A DNA stretch of 5,309 nt from Flavobacteriaceae bacterium (GCA_013001365.1 JABDMQ010000182.1:1-5309); one strand, 5' to 3'; numbered from the stretch's first letter, positions 1-5,309 are shown. Numbers and translations are program-made. Notes: generated by a model from the letters alone, not told the origin.

Positions 1-87
1 ATGAAGATAAGTATGTAGTTTCTGACCTCCCCAAATACGCTCTTTGAATATTGGCTTGAATTTTAAAGGATATAACGTCTTCATCAT
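1..87 (-). CDS. manA: Mannose-6-phosphate isomerase, class I (partial, N-terminal 29 codons)
   Basis: This is the start of a gene that runs off the low-coordinate edge of the window. The 29 codons are open throughout and begin MMKTLYPLKFKPIFKERIWG, with a second glycine next. The 'LYPLKF-P-FKERIWGG-KL' pattern is the typical N-terminus of the Bacteroidota/Firmicutes form of class I phosphomannose isomerase, a cytoplasmic zinc-dependent cupin enzyme that interconverts mannose 6-phosphate and fructose 6-phosphate. The metal-binding residues lie beyond the window and cannot be checked. Two adjacent ATG codons (85-87 and 82-84) could each be the start; the outer one is used here. The start lies only 3 bp after the stop of the pterin synthase gene, so it is almost certainly the third gene of that operon. 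The assignment rests on a short stretch, but the motif is distinctive. Confidence 0.8.
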   Translation of the reverse strand, partial: MMKTLYPLKFKPIFKERIWGGQKLHTYLH

Positions 88-90
88 CCA

Positions 91-498
91 CTAACCAGAA
101 TAAGCAACAAAATTTCGAGCAGTCTCATAAAGCGTAACCTCAATATCAAGATGAGAAGGAATACGAGACCTGAGTTTATTATAAATTACAACGACTATAT
201 TCTCTGCCGTTGGATTCAAATCCTTGAATTCTGGCACTTCGGTGTTCAGGTTTTTGTGATCGAACTCATCTTCTATTTCTTTTTTAATGATATCCTTTAG
301 GACTTTCATGTCCATTACAAACCCTGTTTCTTGATCGATTTCACCTGTAACACTAACGATCAAATCGTAATTATGACCATGGAAATTTGGATTGCTGCAT
401 TTGCCAAAAACAGCTTTGTTCTTAGCATCGTCCCAATCCTTTCTATATAACCTGTGAGCAGCATTAAAATGCGCTTTTCTACTTACCTGAACCTTCAT
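91..498 (-). CDS. queD: 6-pyruvoyl-tetrahydropterin / 6-carboxytetrahydropterin synthase family protein
   Basis: A 135-residue member of the PTPS/QueD family (T-fold), a normal length for the family. The zinc-binding histidines are visible as H15 (in FNAAHRL) and H40/H42 (in NFHGHNY). The proposed catalytic residues are C34 and the D80-H81 pair (in DEFDHKNLN). E125 in the C-terminal LYETARNF motif is the expected pterin-anchoring glutamate, and the PTAEN motif is at 96-100. In bacteria the family converts 7,8-dihydroneopterin triphosphate to 6-carboxy-5,6,7,8-tetrahydropterin, the second step to queuosine and other 7-deazapurines; related members make 6-pyruvoyl-tetrahydropterin. The Cys-to-HGH spacing (C-x5-HGH) is the longer form seen in animal PTPS, not the C-x3-HGH of E. 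coli QueD, so the exact product is uncertain. The family call is very sure; the symbol queD is conventional. The start overlaps the end of idi by 20 bp in another frame and manA follows after 3 bp, implying translational coupling. There is no Shine-Dalgarno, only an A/T-rich leader, as usual in Bacteroidota. Confidence 0.9.
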   Translation of the reverse strand: MKVQVSRKAHFNAAHRLYRKDWDDAKNKAVFGKCSNPNFHGHNYDLIVSVTGEIDQETGFVMDMKVLKDIIKKEIEDEFDHKNLNTEVPEFKDLNPTAENIVVVIYNKLRSRIPSHLDIEVTLYETARNFVAYSG

Positions 499-1021
499 CT
501 TGTTTTATATTTATGGTTTCATAGAATTTATCAAAAATGATCTTGAACCATTCTGTGTACCTTTCTGGGTGACATGCTATATCTACTCGAACATCGTCTA
601 AATCCATCCATTTGAAAGAGGCTACTTCATTCTTATTGATTATAGGGTCTTCATTATATTTACCAACAAGGATATGGTCGAATTCGTGTTCGGTCAAACC
701 ATTGTCAAAAGGAGCTTTATAAATAAACGACCCCACTTCCATTAAACTTGTTTCAAAGCCCATCTCTTCCTTTAGTCGCCGAAAACCTGCTTCAATATTA
801 CTTTCACCGTCTCGTTGATGACTGCAACAAGTATTGGTCCAAAGCCCAGGAGAATGATATTTATCTAAAGCTCTCTGCTGAAGCAATAACTGGTTCTTAT
901 CATTAAAGATAAAAACGGAAAACGCCCTGTGAAGTACTGCTTTTTCATGAGCTTCCATTTTAGGCATCAAACCTATTTTTTTGCCATTTTCATTGACGAG
1001 AATCACTTTTTCTTCTTGCAT
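479..1021 (-). CDS. idi: Isopentenyl-diphosphate delta-isomerase, type I (Nudix fold)
   Basis: This 180-residue cytoplasmic enzyme interconverts isopentenyl diphosphate and dimethylallyl diphosphate, supplying precursors for menaquinone, carotenoids and undecaprenyl carriers. It is the type I, metal-dependent Nudix form, not the flavin-dependent type II. By comparison with E. coli Idi, the catalytic cysteine is C66 in TNTCCSH, the metal-ligand histidines are H25, H31 and H68, and the acidic ligands and catalytic glutamate are E111 and E113 in TEHEF. The Nudix helix is at about 72-89 (GES-N-EA-FRRLKEEMGF), and the length is near the usual 180. An upstream in-frame ATG at 1037-1039 would add only MLFLNA. 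The ATG at 1019-1021 is preferred because MQEEKVILVNENG matches the family's N-terminus. The gene follows a terminator and is the first of an operon, overlapping the pterin synthase gene by 20 bp at its 3' end. Whether it serves the mevalonate or the MEP route cannot be seen here. Confidence 0.96.
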   Translation of the reverse strand: MQEEKVILVNENGKKIGLMPKMEAHEKAVLHRAFSVFIFNDKNQLLLQQRALDKYHSPGLWTNTCCSHQRDGESNIEAGFRRLKEEMGFETSLMEVGSFIYKAPFDNGLTEHEFDHILVGKYNEDPIINKNEVASFKWMDLDDVRVDIACHPERYTEWFKIIFDKFYETINIKQDEGSGK

Positions 1022-1027
1022 AGCATT

Positions 1028-1035
1028 CAAAAATA
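1028..1035 (-). promoter_or_regulatory. Possible -7 element of the idi operon promoter
   Basis: Read on the minus strand this is TATTTTTG, an exact match to the Bacteroidota -7 consensus TAnnTTTG, in the only gap (1022-1074) where the idi operon promoter can lie downstream of the terminator. Against it, the site ends only 6 bp before the idi ATG, which would give an almost leaderless mRNA. No TTG (-33 element) sits at the expected distance, and the whole gap is A/T-rich so chance matches are likely. A promoter somewhere in 1022-1074 is much more certain than this particular site. Confidence 0.22.
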
Positions 1036-1074
1036 GCAAACAATATTTTAATATAGGTTAAACTTATAACAAAT

Positions 1075-1104
1075 AAAAAAGCACCCTGTTGTGGGTGCTT
1101 TTTT
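1075..1104. terminator. Bidirectional rho-independent terminator
   Basis: A perfect 12-bp inverted repeat: six A, then GCACCC (1081-1086), a six-base loop (1087-1092), then GGGTGC (1093-1098) and six T. The stem has a GC-rich core and is flanked by A- and T-runs, so it can act as an intrinsic terminator in either direction. On the minus strand it begins 20 nt after the stop codon of the OmpA-family gene and so ends the surface-protein/PorP/OmpA transcription unit. It lies about 55 bp upstream of idi, separating the two units. Confidence 0.93.
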
Positions 1105-1124
1105 AATCTAATATTATTTCTTTC

Positions 1125-3074
1125 TTAGTTTGAAATAACTATGAATTCGCTTCGTCTGTTAAGCTCATGTTCTTCATCAGAACATTTAACGCCATTTGTA
1201 CATCGGTTCTGGATCATTGTTTCACCATATCCTCTTCCAGAAAGTCTGTCTAACGAAATTCCCCTATCAATCAAATACTTTATTGTCGATTTATTTCGCC
1301 TTTCAGATAATGCCATGTTATAGCTATCTCGCGCTCTACTATCTGTATGAGACCTTACATCTACCTTCACATTCGGGTATTGCGACATATAAGCAAACAC
1401 TTTTTCGAGTTCTACACGAGCATCCGCTCTAATGAATGATTTGTCGAGATCGAAATAGATCGGGTTAAGATCCAATTCCTTAGATAGATCTGCTCCAATT
1501 GCAATTTTTTCTTCTTCCGGAACCAATTCCAATACGAGCTTCAATTCTGCATTCCTAGGTTCAACCTTGAATTTCTCTGAATCCTGGACAAAAGACAGTT
1601 TTGATCCAATTACTGTGAATTCCTCATCGCCACAAGCAAGCTCAAAATTGAATTTGCCCTCTTTATCCGATTTTAATTCCTTGACGGTTTGGGACTTCTC
1701 ATTAAAAATGACAACTGTAGCTTCAGATAATTTGTCGCCTGTATTCTTATTGACTACCGTTCCAGAAACTAATGTCTCACAAGACAAGTCCAATGGTCTT
1801 ATCTGTTGTAATTGATAGATATCGTCGCTTCCTCTGCTGCCTGGTCTATTGGAAGTAAAATAACCAAGACCATTGTCATCATTTATTACGAATGCGAAAT
1901 CATCTTTATTGCTGTTAATTGGTTTTCCAACATTATAGATATTGTCAGCTGAAGCGTTCATAGGATCTATACATACGAATACATCTAACCCTCCTAGTCC
2001 TAAGTGCCCTTCTGAGGCAAAGTAAAGATCACCATTCTTACTCATAAAAGGAAATGTATCCCGACCTTCAGTATTGATCTTATCACCAAGGTTCCTTGGT
2101 TCACTAAAACTTCCATCAGAATTTATGTCTACAACAAAAATATCACTTAAGCCTTGTGTCCCAGGCATATCGGATGCAAAATACAACTTGGTATTATCTG
2201 GTGATAAAGCAGGATGAGCAACTGAGTATTCTTTATTATTGAATGGCAATTCAACTATATCCCTCCATGCTTCACCATCTCTTGTGGCTCTATAAAGTTT
2301 AAGCCTTATGATACCTGAATCATCTTTTTGGTAACCATCATCATAACTATTTCTTGTAAAGAACATGGTTTGTCCATCATTGGAAATGGCAACTGAGGAT
2401 TCATTGAACTTGCTGTTGAAATCTCCATCTACTTTAATTGCATTTCTCAAGTTCCCGTCATCAGAGATTTCTGCTGAATACAACTCAAGGAAAGGCAATC
2501 CAGTCCATTTATGGGTCAGTTTTCTTGATACACCTTCATCTCGTGAAGAAGCGAATATAACCCCTCGGTCGCCGAACCCCGTAGCAAAATCTGAAAATGA
2601 TGTATTTATTGAAACCGGTTTAATGGAATATCTGTTGGATTGTGCTTCAATTCGTTCCAAGTAATTTGGGTCATATTTCAAGGAAGAGGCTCTTGAGTCA
2701 TCGGCATTAAGCATAGAAAGCCTTTCTAACCATAAGTCTGATTTAGTGTACTCTCCGAGTGCTTTCAACGCCTGAGAATACCTGAAATAATATTCCCCTT
2801 TAACTGAAGGAAGATCAAAATTCATTAATTCCTCATACCATTTTGCAGCATTTTTCATGTCGGCATTCTGATAATAAGAATCCGCTAGATTGGCATATAG
2901 GTCCAATCCTTCTTCTTCCTTATCAATAGCCCTCAAATAAACCTTTATGGCATTATCGTAAGCATAGTTATTGAAAAGCTTATTTCCTTTTTCAATTCGT
3001 TTGCTTTGGGAATATATTGGATTAAATGTTATCGCTAAGAAGCTTAACAATAATGTGAGTTTAATAACTTTCAT
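1125..3074 (-). CDS. PorE-like OmpA-family protein (TPR, beta-propeller, CRD, OmpA C-terminal)
   Basis: A 649-residue exported protein. A signal peptide (about 1-22, hydrophobic LTLLLSFLAITF, no lipobox cysteine) is followed by TPR-like helices (about 24-125). A PD40/WD40-like beta-propeller (about 165-422) shows repeated blades such as YFASDMPGTQGLSDIF (298-313), YFASEG...GGLDVF (351-366) and YFTSNRPGSRGSDDIY (405-420). A carboxypeptidase-regulatory-like beta-sandwich (about 432-518) and an OmpA-like domain (about 535-649) complete it. In the OmpA domain the two residues that grip diaminopimelate of peptidoglycan, D578 (HTDSR) and R593 (SERRNKS), are both present with the classical 15-residue spacing. 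The order TPR-propeller-CRD-OmpA is that of Porphyromonas gingivalis PorE (PG1058), a T9SS component thought to tether the outer-membrane machinery to the cell wall. It starts 23 bp after the PorP-like stop, so it is co-transcribed with it. The likely role is a periplasmic anchor for that PorP partner. Orthology to the core PorE, as opposed to an accessory paralogue, cannot be decided here. Confidence 0.9.
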   Translation of the reverse strand: MKVIKLTLLLSFLAITFNPIYSQSKRIEKGNKLFNNYAYDNAIKVYLRAIDKEEEGLDLYANLADSYYQNADMKNAAKWYEELMNFDLPSVKGEYYFRYSQALKALGEYTKSDLWLERLSMLNADDSRASSLKYDPNYLERIEAQSNRYSIKPVSINTSFSDFATGFGDRGVIFASSRDEGVSRKLTHKWTGLPFLELYSAEISDDGNLRNAIKVDGDFNSKFNESSVAISNDGQTMFFTRNSYDDGYQKDDSGIIRLKLYRATRDGEAWRDIVELPFNNKEYSVAHPALSPDNTKLYFASDMPGTQGLSDIFVVDINSDGSFSEPRNLGDKINTEGRDTFPFMSKNGDLYFASEGHLGLGGLDVFVCIDPMNASADNIYNVGKPINSNKDDFAFVINDDNGLGYFTSNRPGSRGSDDIYQLQQIRPLDLSCETLVSGTVVNKNTGDKLSEATVVIFNEKSQTVKELKSDKEGKFNFELACGDEEFTVIGSKLSFVQDSEKFKVEPRNAELKLVLELVPEEEKIAIGADLSKELDLNPIYFDLDKSFIRADARVELEKVFAYMSQYPNVKVDVRSHTDSRARDSYNMALSERRNKSTIKYLIDRGISLDRLSGRGYGETMIQNRCTNGVKCSDEEHELNRRSEFIVISN

Positions 3075-3097
3075 AATTCAATTATATAGTTAATGTT

Positions 3098-4036
3098 CTA
3101 GAAGAATCTTGGAGATATAATGCCATCCTTGCTTGACTTGAATTCCCATCGCAAGAATATCTCATGTGATCCACTATTGTAATTGTTCAATTCGGTTGTT
3201 TCCCAATCATATCCATATCCGATCATCAATCCTTCAGACACTTGGAAGCCAATCATACCACTCAATGCAGCCGACCAACGGTAGGCTAGACCAACGGTAA
3301 ACTTTTCATTGAAGAGCAAATTGGCCGAAAGATCTGCTTGTAAAGGCGCACCTTCCACAGCCTTGAATAACACTGCAGGTTTTAATTTCGTTGTCTCGCT
3401 TACATCAAACACATAACCTGCTATCAAGTAATGGTTGATGTTGTCTCGAGATAAGTATGAGATATTACCAACATTTTGATCTTCGTAATACTTGGTTCTT
3501 AACAATGTTGGGGCAGAATAACCTATATAGAAATTATCCGTGTAATAGTATAGACCGAATCCAACATTAGGAGAGAATCTATTATCTACATTATTCAATG
3601 GGTCAAAACCATCATCTGAGTCATCCTCTGGATTGGCTTTAGAAAAATCAATATTGATCAAATGTGCACCTGCCTTTAAACCGAATGCTAACTTAGCATC
3701 AGCAGAGGTGTTGATCGTATAGGAGAAATCTATATCCAAATAGGTTTCATCTTGCACCCAGATCTCGTCTCTGACCAAAGAAATTCCCAGTCCGAGTTTC
3801 TCATTCTTCAGTGGTGAATGTCCAGAAATCGTAAAGGTCCTTGGTGCGCCTCTAAGCCCAACCCATTGAGTTCTATAAAGTCCAGTTAAGCTAAGTACAT
3901 CACGAGACCCAGCATAAGCAGGATTTACACTTACAGTGTTGTACATATATTGCGTGTATTGGGCATCTTGCTGCGAATAAGACATAGATGCAGTAAGCAA
4001 TGCAAACAATATAAGGATAGATATTTTTTTCATCAT
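3098..4036 (-). CDS. PorP/SprF family type IX secretion system outer-membrane protein
   Basis: A 312-residue predicted outer-membrane beta-barrel, a normal length for the PorP/SprF family. It has a signal peptide (about 1-22, MMKKISILILFALL...SYS) followed directly by the family's hallmark N-terminus: QQDAQYTQYMYN, NPAYAG (38-43), YRTQWVGL (54-61) and GAP-TFT. Alternating aromatic/polar strands fill the rest, and the protein ends in ISPRFF, as family members often do. PorP/SprF proteins work with the T9SS translocon. In Flavobacterium johnsoniae, SprF-like proteins encoded just downstream of a type B C-terminal-domain adhesin are needed for that adhesin's secretion. The same arrangement occurs here: the repeat surface protein ends 51 bp upstream. 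By inference this is its cognate secretion/attachment partner, not the core PorP. Two adjacent ATGs (4034-4036, 4031-4033) are possible starts; no Shine-Dalgarno is visible. An OmpA-type partner follows after 23 bp. Confidence 0.93.
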   Translation of the reverse strand: MMKKISILILFALLTASMSYSQQDAQYTQYMYNTVSVNPAYAGSRDVLSLTGLYRTQWVGLRGAPRTFTISGHSPLKNEKLGLGISLVRDEIWVQDETYLDIDFSYTINTSADAKLAFGLKAGAHLINIDFSKANPEDDSDDGFDPLNNVDNRFSPNVGFGLYYYTDNFYIGYSAPTLLRTKYYEDQNVGNISYLSRDNINHYLIAGYVFDVSETTKLKPAVLFKAVEGAPLQADLSANLLFNEKFTVGLAYRWSAALSGMIGFQVSEGLMIGYGYDWETTELNNYNSGSHEIFLRWEFKSSKDGIISPRFF

Positions 4037-4049
4037 TATTTTGGTTTAT

Positions 4050-4076
4050 ATCAGGGAGAGAAAATCTCTCCCCGAT
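4050..4076. other. Intercistronic hairpin between surface-protein and PorP-like genes
   Basis: A perfect 8-bp inverted repeat, GGGAGAGA (4054-4061) and TCTCTCCC (4065-4072), with a 3-base loop. It extends by an ATC/GAT pairing (4050-4052 with 4074-4076) after one A/C mismatch. It lies 11 nt past the surface-protein stop and 13 nt before the PorP-like start. No T-run follows on the transcribed strand (the next bases are ATAAACC), so it is unlikely to be a full intrinsic terminator. More plausible roles are mRNA 3'-end stabilisation, a processing site or partial attenuation that sets the ratio of surface protein to its partner. The structure is plain in the sequence; the role is inference. Confidence 0.6.
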
Positions 4077-4087
4077 TTCTTTATGAT

Positions 4088-4390
4088 TTATCGTTTAATG
4101 TATAATGGTCCAGCAATACTTTTTCCAACTCCGCCATCAACATATGTAAGAACATAGTAATAGACACCCGCTGGTAACTTCTTCTCTTGTTGAATAGTTA
4201 CCCTACCATCGGATATTCCTCGGAATCCATCACCAATATGGTATTGAGACTTTTCATAGACAAGTACACCCCATCTATTGTAGATCTTCACATTATTGTC
4301 TGGGAAATTTTGTAATCCAGCAATAGTGAATACATCATTTTGTCCATCACCATCATCAGGAGTTATCGCATCGAATATTTCAAATTCAAC
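4088..4390 (-). other. Type B T9SS sorting domain (CHU_C-like) coding segment
   Basis: The last 100 residues of the surface protein form the gliding-motility-associated C-terminal domain. It is recognised by the acidic start TPDDGDGQNDVF, the IYNRWG strand, the LPAGVYYY turn and the closing PLYIKR. The usual TPNGDGxND start carries one extra acidic residue here, and a phenylalanine (GFRGIS) replaces the tryptophan seen in many members; both look like tolerated variants. Type B domains depend on a cognate PorP/SprF-like protein for secretion in F. johnsoniae, which fits the next gene. Confidence 0.88.
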
Positions 4391-5309
4391 ATCAACTAAT
4401 ACTACTGTTGGGTCATTGGTCGGATCGCCATCAACATTTCCGGATCCATCAGGACTTTCAATCGTTTCATTTCCAGCATCCGAAACATCAATTACATTAT
4501 TGCCCATAGGGTCCTGACCAGTTACGGTCGCACTGTTTTGCACATATCCAGCATCAACATCAGCCTGCGCAATCGTATATGCAGCTGTGGCTATACCTGT
4601 TTCGCCTGGTGCTAAAGTACTAGGATTCAGAACTATTTCTACAGATCCTGTAAGTGCATCATCAATACTGATATTGCTTACGGTTTGAGCTCCAGTGTTC
4701 GTAACTGTGAATGTATATGTTATAACATCTCCTAATGCTCCACCTGATCCACCAACACTTGCTGTTTTAGTGAATGTTAATTGTGGGAATGAGATTAGAT
4801 CACTTACTGTTGGATCATCCGTTGGATCTCCATTTGTATTGCCTAATCCATCTGGAGTCTCAATTGTTTCGTCTCCAGCATCTGATATGTCAAGTACATC
4901 ATTACCATTTACATCTTGACCCGTTGCAAATGCACTGTTTTCAACGTATCCGGCATCAACATCCGCTTGAGTAATAGTATAAGTAGCTGTCAATACTCCT
5001 GATTCACCAGGTGCCAAAGTACTTGGTACTACCGGTACTGCTGCCGATCCTGTCAATACATCATCGATAGTAACATTATCAATTGTCAAGTTACCTGTGT
5101 TTTCAACAGTGAATGTATATGTTATAACATCTCCTGGTAGACCATCTCCACCAACACTAGCCGATTTAGTCAAGGTAAACTCAGGTGCTGGGGTGATCGT
5201 CGTCACCGTTGGGTCGTTCGTTGGGTCACCGTCAGTAGTGCCGTCGCCGTTAGGTGTCTCCACCGTCTCGTCGCCTGCATCCGAAGTGTCCGTCACGTCG
5301 TCAGTACCG
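4088..5309 (-). CDS. Repeat-containing T9SS surface protein, type B sorting domain (partial, 5' end missing)
   Basis: The reading frame is open to the window edge (5308 is the last full codon) and matches repeat sequence up to it, so this is the C-terminal part of a longer protein; the GTG at 5294-5296 is an internal valine codon, not a start. Visible content in order: the tail of one repeat (5186-5309), two complete DUF7507/DUF11-like Ig-fold repeats of 133 and 132 residues (4787-5185, 4391-4786), and a 100-residue gliding-motility-associated C-terminal domain (CHU_C, TIGR04131 type; 4088-4390). The repeats carry GDVITYTFTV-NTG, STLAPGE-G and ADVDAGYV. The terminal domain shows AITPDDGDGQNDVF, VKIYNRWGVLVYE, FRGISDGRVTI, LPAGVYYYVL and a final PLYIKR. 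In the families known, such domains direct type IX secretion of large adhesins across the outer membrane. A cell-surface adhesin is the natural inference, but the ligand is unknown. The PorP/SprF-like gene follows. The 5'-most 120 bp is much richer in GC than the rest. Confidence 0.92.
   Translation of the reverse strand, partial: GTDDVTDTSDAGDETVETPNGDGTTDGDPTNDPTVTTITPAPEFTLTKSASVGGDGLPGDVITYTFTVENTGNLTIDNVTIDDVLTGSAAVPVVPSTLAPGESGVLTATYTITQADVDAGYVENSAFATGQDVNGNDVLDISDAGDETIETPDGLGNTNGDPTDDPTVSDLISFPQLTFTKTASVGGSGGALGDVITYTFTVTNTGAQTVSNISIDDALTGSVEIVLNPSTLAPGETGIATAAYTIAQADVDAGYVQNSATVTGQDPMGNNVIDVSDAGNETIESPDGSGNVDGDPTNDPTVVLVDVEFEIFDAITPDDGDGQNDVFTIAGLQNFPDNNVKIYNRWGVLVYEKSQYHIGDGFRGISDGRVTIQQEKKLPAGVYYYVLTYVDGGVGKSIAGPLYIKR
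4391..4786 (-). repeat. DUF7507/DUF11-like repeat unit, last copy
   Basis: A 132-residue repeat from PQLTFTKTASVGG to the acidic tail ending NDPTV plus a short linker. Key segments are GDVITYTFTVTNTG, IDDALTGS, STLAPGETG, AYTIAQADVDAGYV, and the tail VSDAGNETIESPDGSG...DPTNDPTV. It aligns along its length with the preceding copy at 4787-5185, about 400 bp away, and uses the A/T-leaning codons of the neighbouring genes. Confidence 0.88.
4787..5185 (-). repeat. DUF7507/DUF11-like repeat unit, second-last copy
   Basis: A 133-residue repeat starting PEFTLTKSASVGG and passing through GDVITYTFTVENTG, IDDVLTGS, STLAPGESG, TYTITQADVDAGYV and ISDAGDETIETPDG to DDPTV. It shares an exact 27-bp stretch with the last copy (5110-5136 and 4707-4733) over the codons for the GDVITYTFT region. 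Base composition is about 40% GC in its acidic tail. Confidence 0.88.
5186..5309 (-). repeat. DUF7507/DUF11-like repeat unit, partial copy (acidic tail only)
   Basis: The end of a third repeat copy, cut by the window edge. Its visible residues match the tails of the following two copies: TSDAGDETVETPNGDG, then DGDPTNDPTV, then TTITPA. The protein is closely similar, but the DNA is about 62% GC, with GTC/GTG, ACG/ACC and GAC codons where the next copy prefers A/T-ending ones. Confidence 0.85.

Noticed and set aside
1022..1039. Longer idi start adding six residues (MLFLNA)
   Set aside because: The added residues are not typical of the family, while the downstream methionine gives the usual N-terminus and 180-residue length.
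1141..2664. Plus-strand open frames at 1141-1323, 1196-1432, 1567-1815 and 2365-2664
   Set aside because: They lie wholly inside the well-supported minus-strand OmpA-family gene, their translations resemble no known protein, and their composition is that of antisense frames. They are shadows.
3075..3097. Separate promoter between the PorP-like and OmpA-family genes
   Set aside because: The 23-bp gap has no TAnnTTTG or TTG element and is too short. Co-transcription is the simpler reading.
4050..4076. Intercistronic hairpin as a full intrinsic terminator
   Set aside because: No T-run follows the stem on the transcribed strand, and the next gene is functionally tied to the one before.
4296..4974. 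Plus-strand open frames at 4296-4517, 4695-4919 and 4774-4974
   Set aside because: They are antisense to the repeat surface protein. Their repeated look only mirrors the underlying repeats.
5294..5296. GTG as the start codon of the surface protein
   Set aside because: The frame continues upstream to the window edge with residues that fit the repeat pattern (G-T-D-D before V-T-D), so the GTG is an internal valine codon and the gene is truncated by the window.
4387..5309. Non-coding tandem repeat or CRISPR-like array
   Set aside because: The period is about 400 bp, in frame, and explained by repeated protein domains. There are no short direct repeats with unique spacers.

Overview
The window looks like a chromosomal segment of a Bacteroidota bacterium (Flavobacteriia or Cytophagia type). 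The evidence is a surface protein ending in the type IX secretion system (T9SS) type B C-terminal domain, a PorP/SprF-family outer-membrane protein, and a TPR / beta-propeller / OmpA protein of PorE architecture. Moderate-to-low GC and start codons without clear Shine-Dalgarno sequences fit this too. All six genes lie on the minus strand, so transcription runs from high to low coordinates.

The first transcribed block (about 5309 to 1125) holds three genes. It opens with the 3' part of a long repeat-containing surface protein whose start lies outside the window (4088-5309). It shows two full DUF7507/DUF11-like repeats of about 133 residues, part of a third, and a gliding-motility-associated (CHU_C-type) sorting domain. 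After a 51-bp spacer carrying a strong hairpin comes the PorP/SprF-like gene (3098-4036). After another 23 bp comes the PorE-like OmpA-family gene (1125-3074). A perfect bidirectional hairpin terminator (1075-1104) closes the block. Together the three genes look like a dedicated set: the secreted adhesin-like cargo, its outer-membrane secretion partner, and a periplasmic peptidoglycan-binding anchor.

The second block is a compact metabolic operon starting just after the terminator. It contains idi (isopentenyl-diphosphate isomerase, 479-1021), a 6-pyruvoyl-tetrahydropterin/6-carboxytetrahydropterin synthase gene (91-498, overlapping idi by 20 bp), and the first 29 codons of a class I mannose-6-phosphate isomerase gene (1-87, 3 bp after the previous stop). 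These belong to isoprenoid, pterin/deazapurine and sugar-phosphate metabolism and have no obvious shared pathway.

The most unusual signal is inside the surface-protein gene. Its 5'-most visible part (about 5186-5309) is about 62% GC, whereas the homologous stretch of the next repeat is about 40% GC while encoding nearly the same residues. No phage, insertion sequence, CRISPR array, tRNA or rRNA is visible. No gap between genes exceeds about 100 bp.
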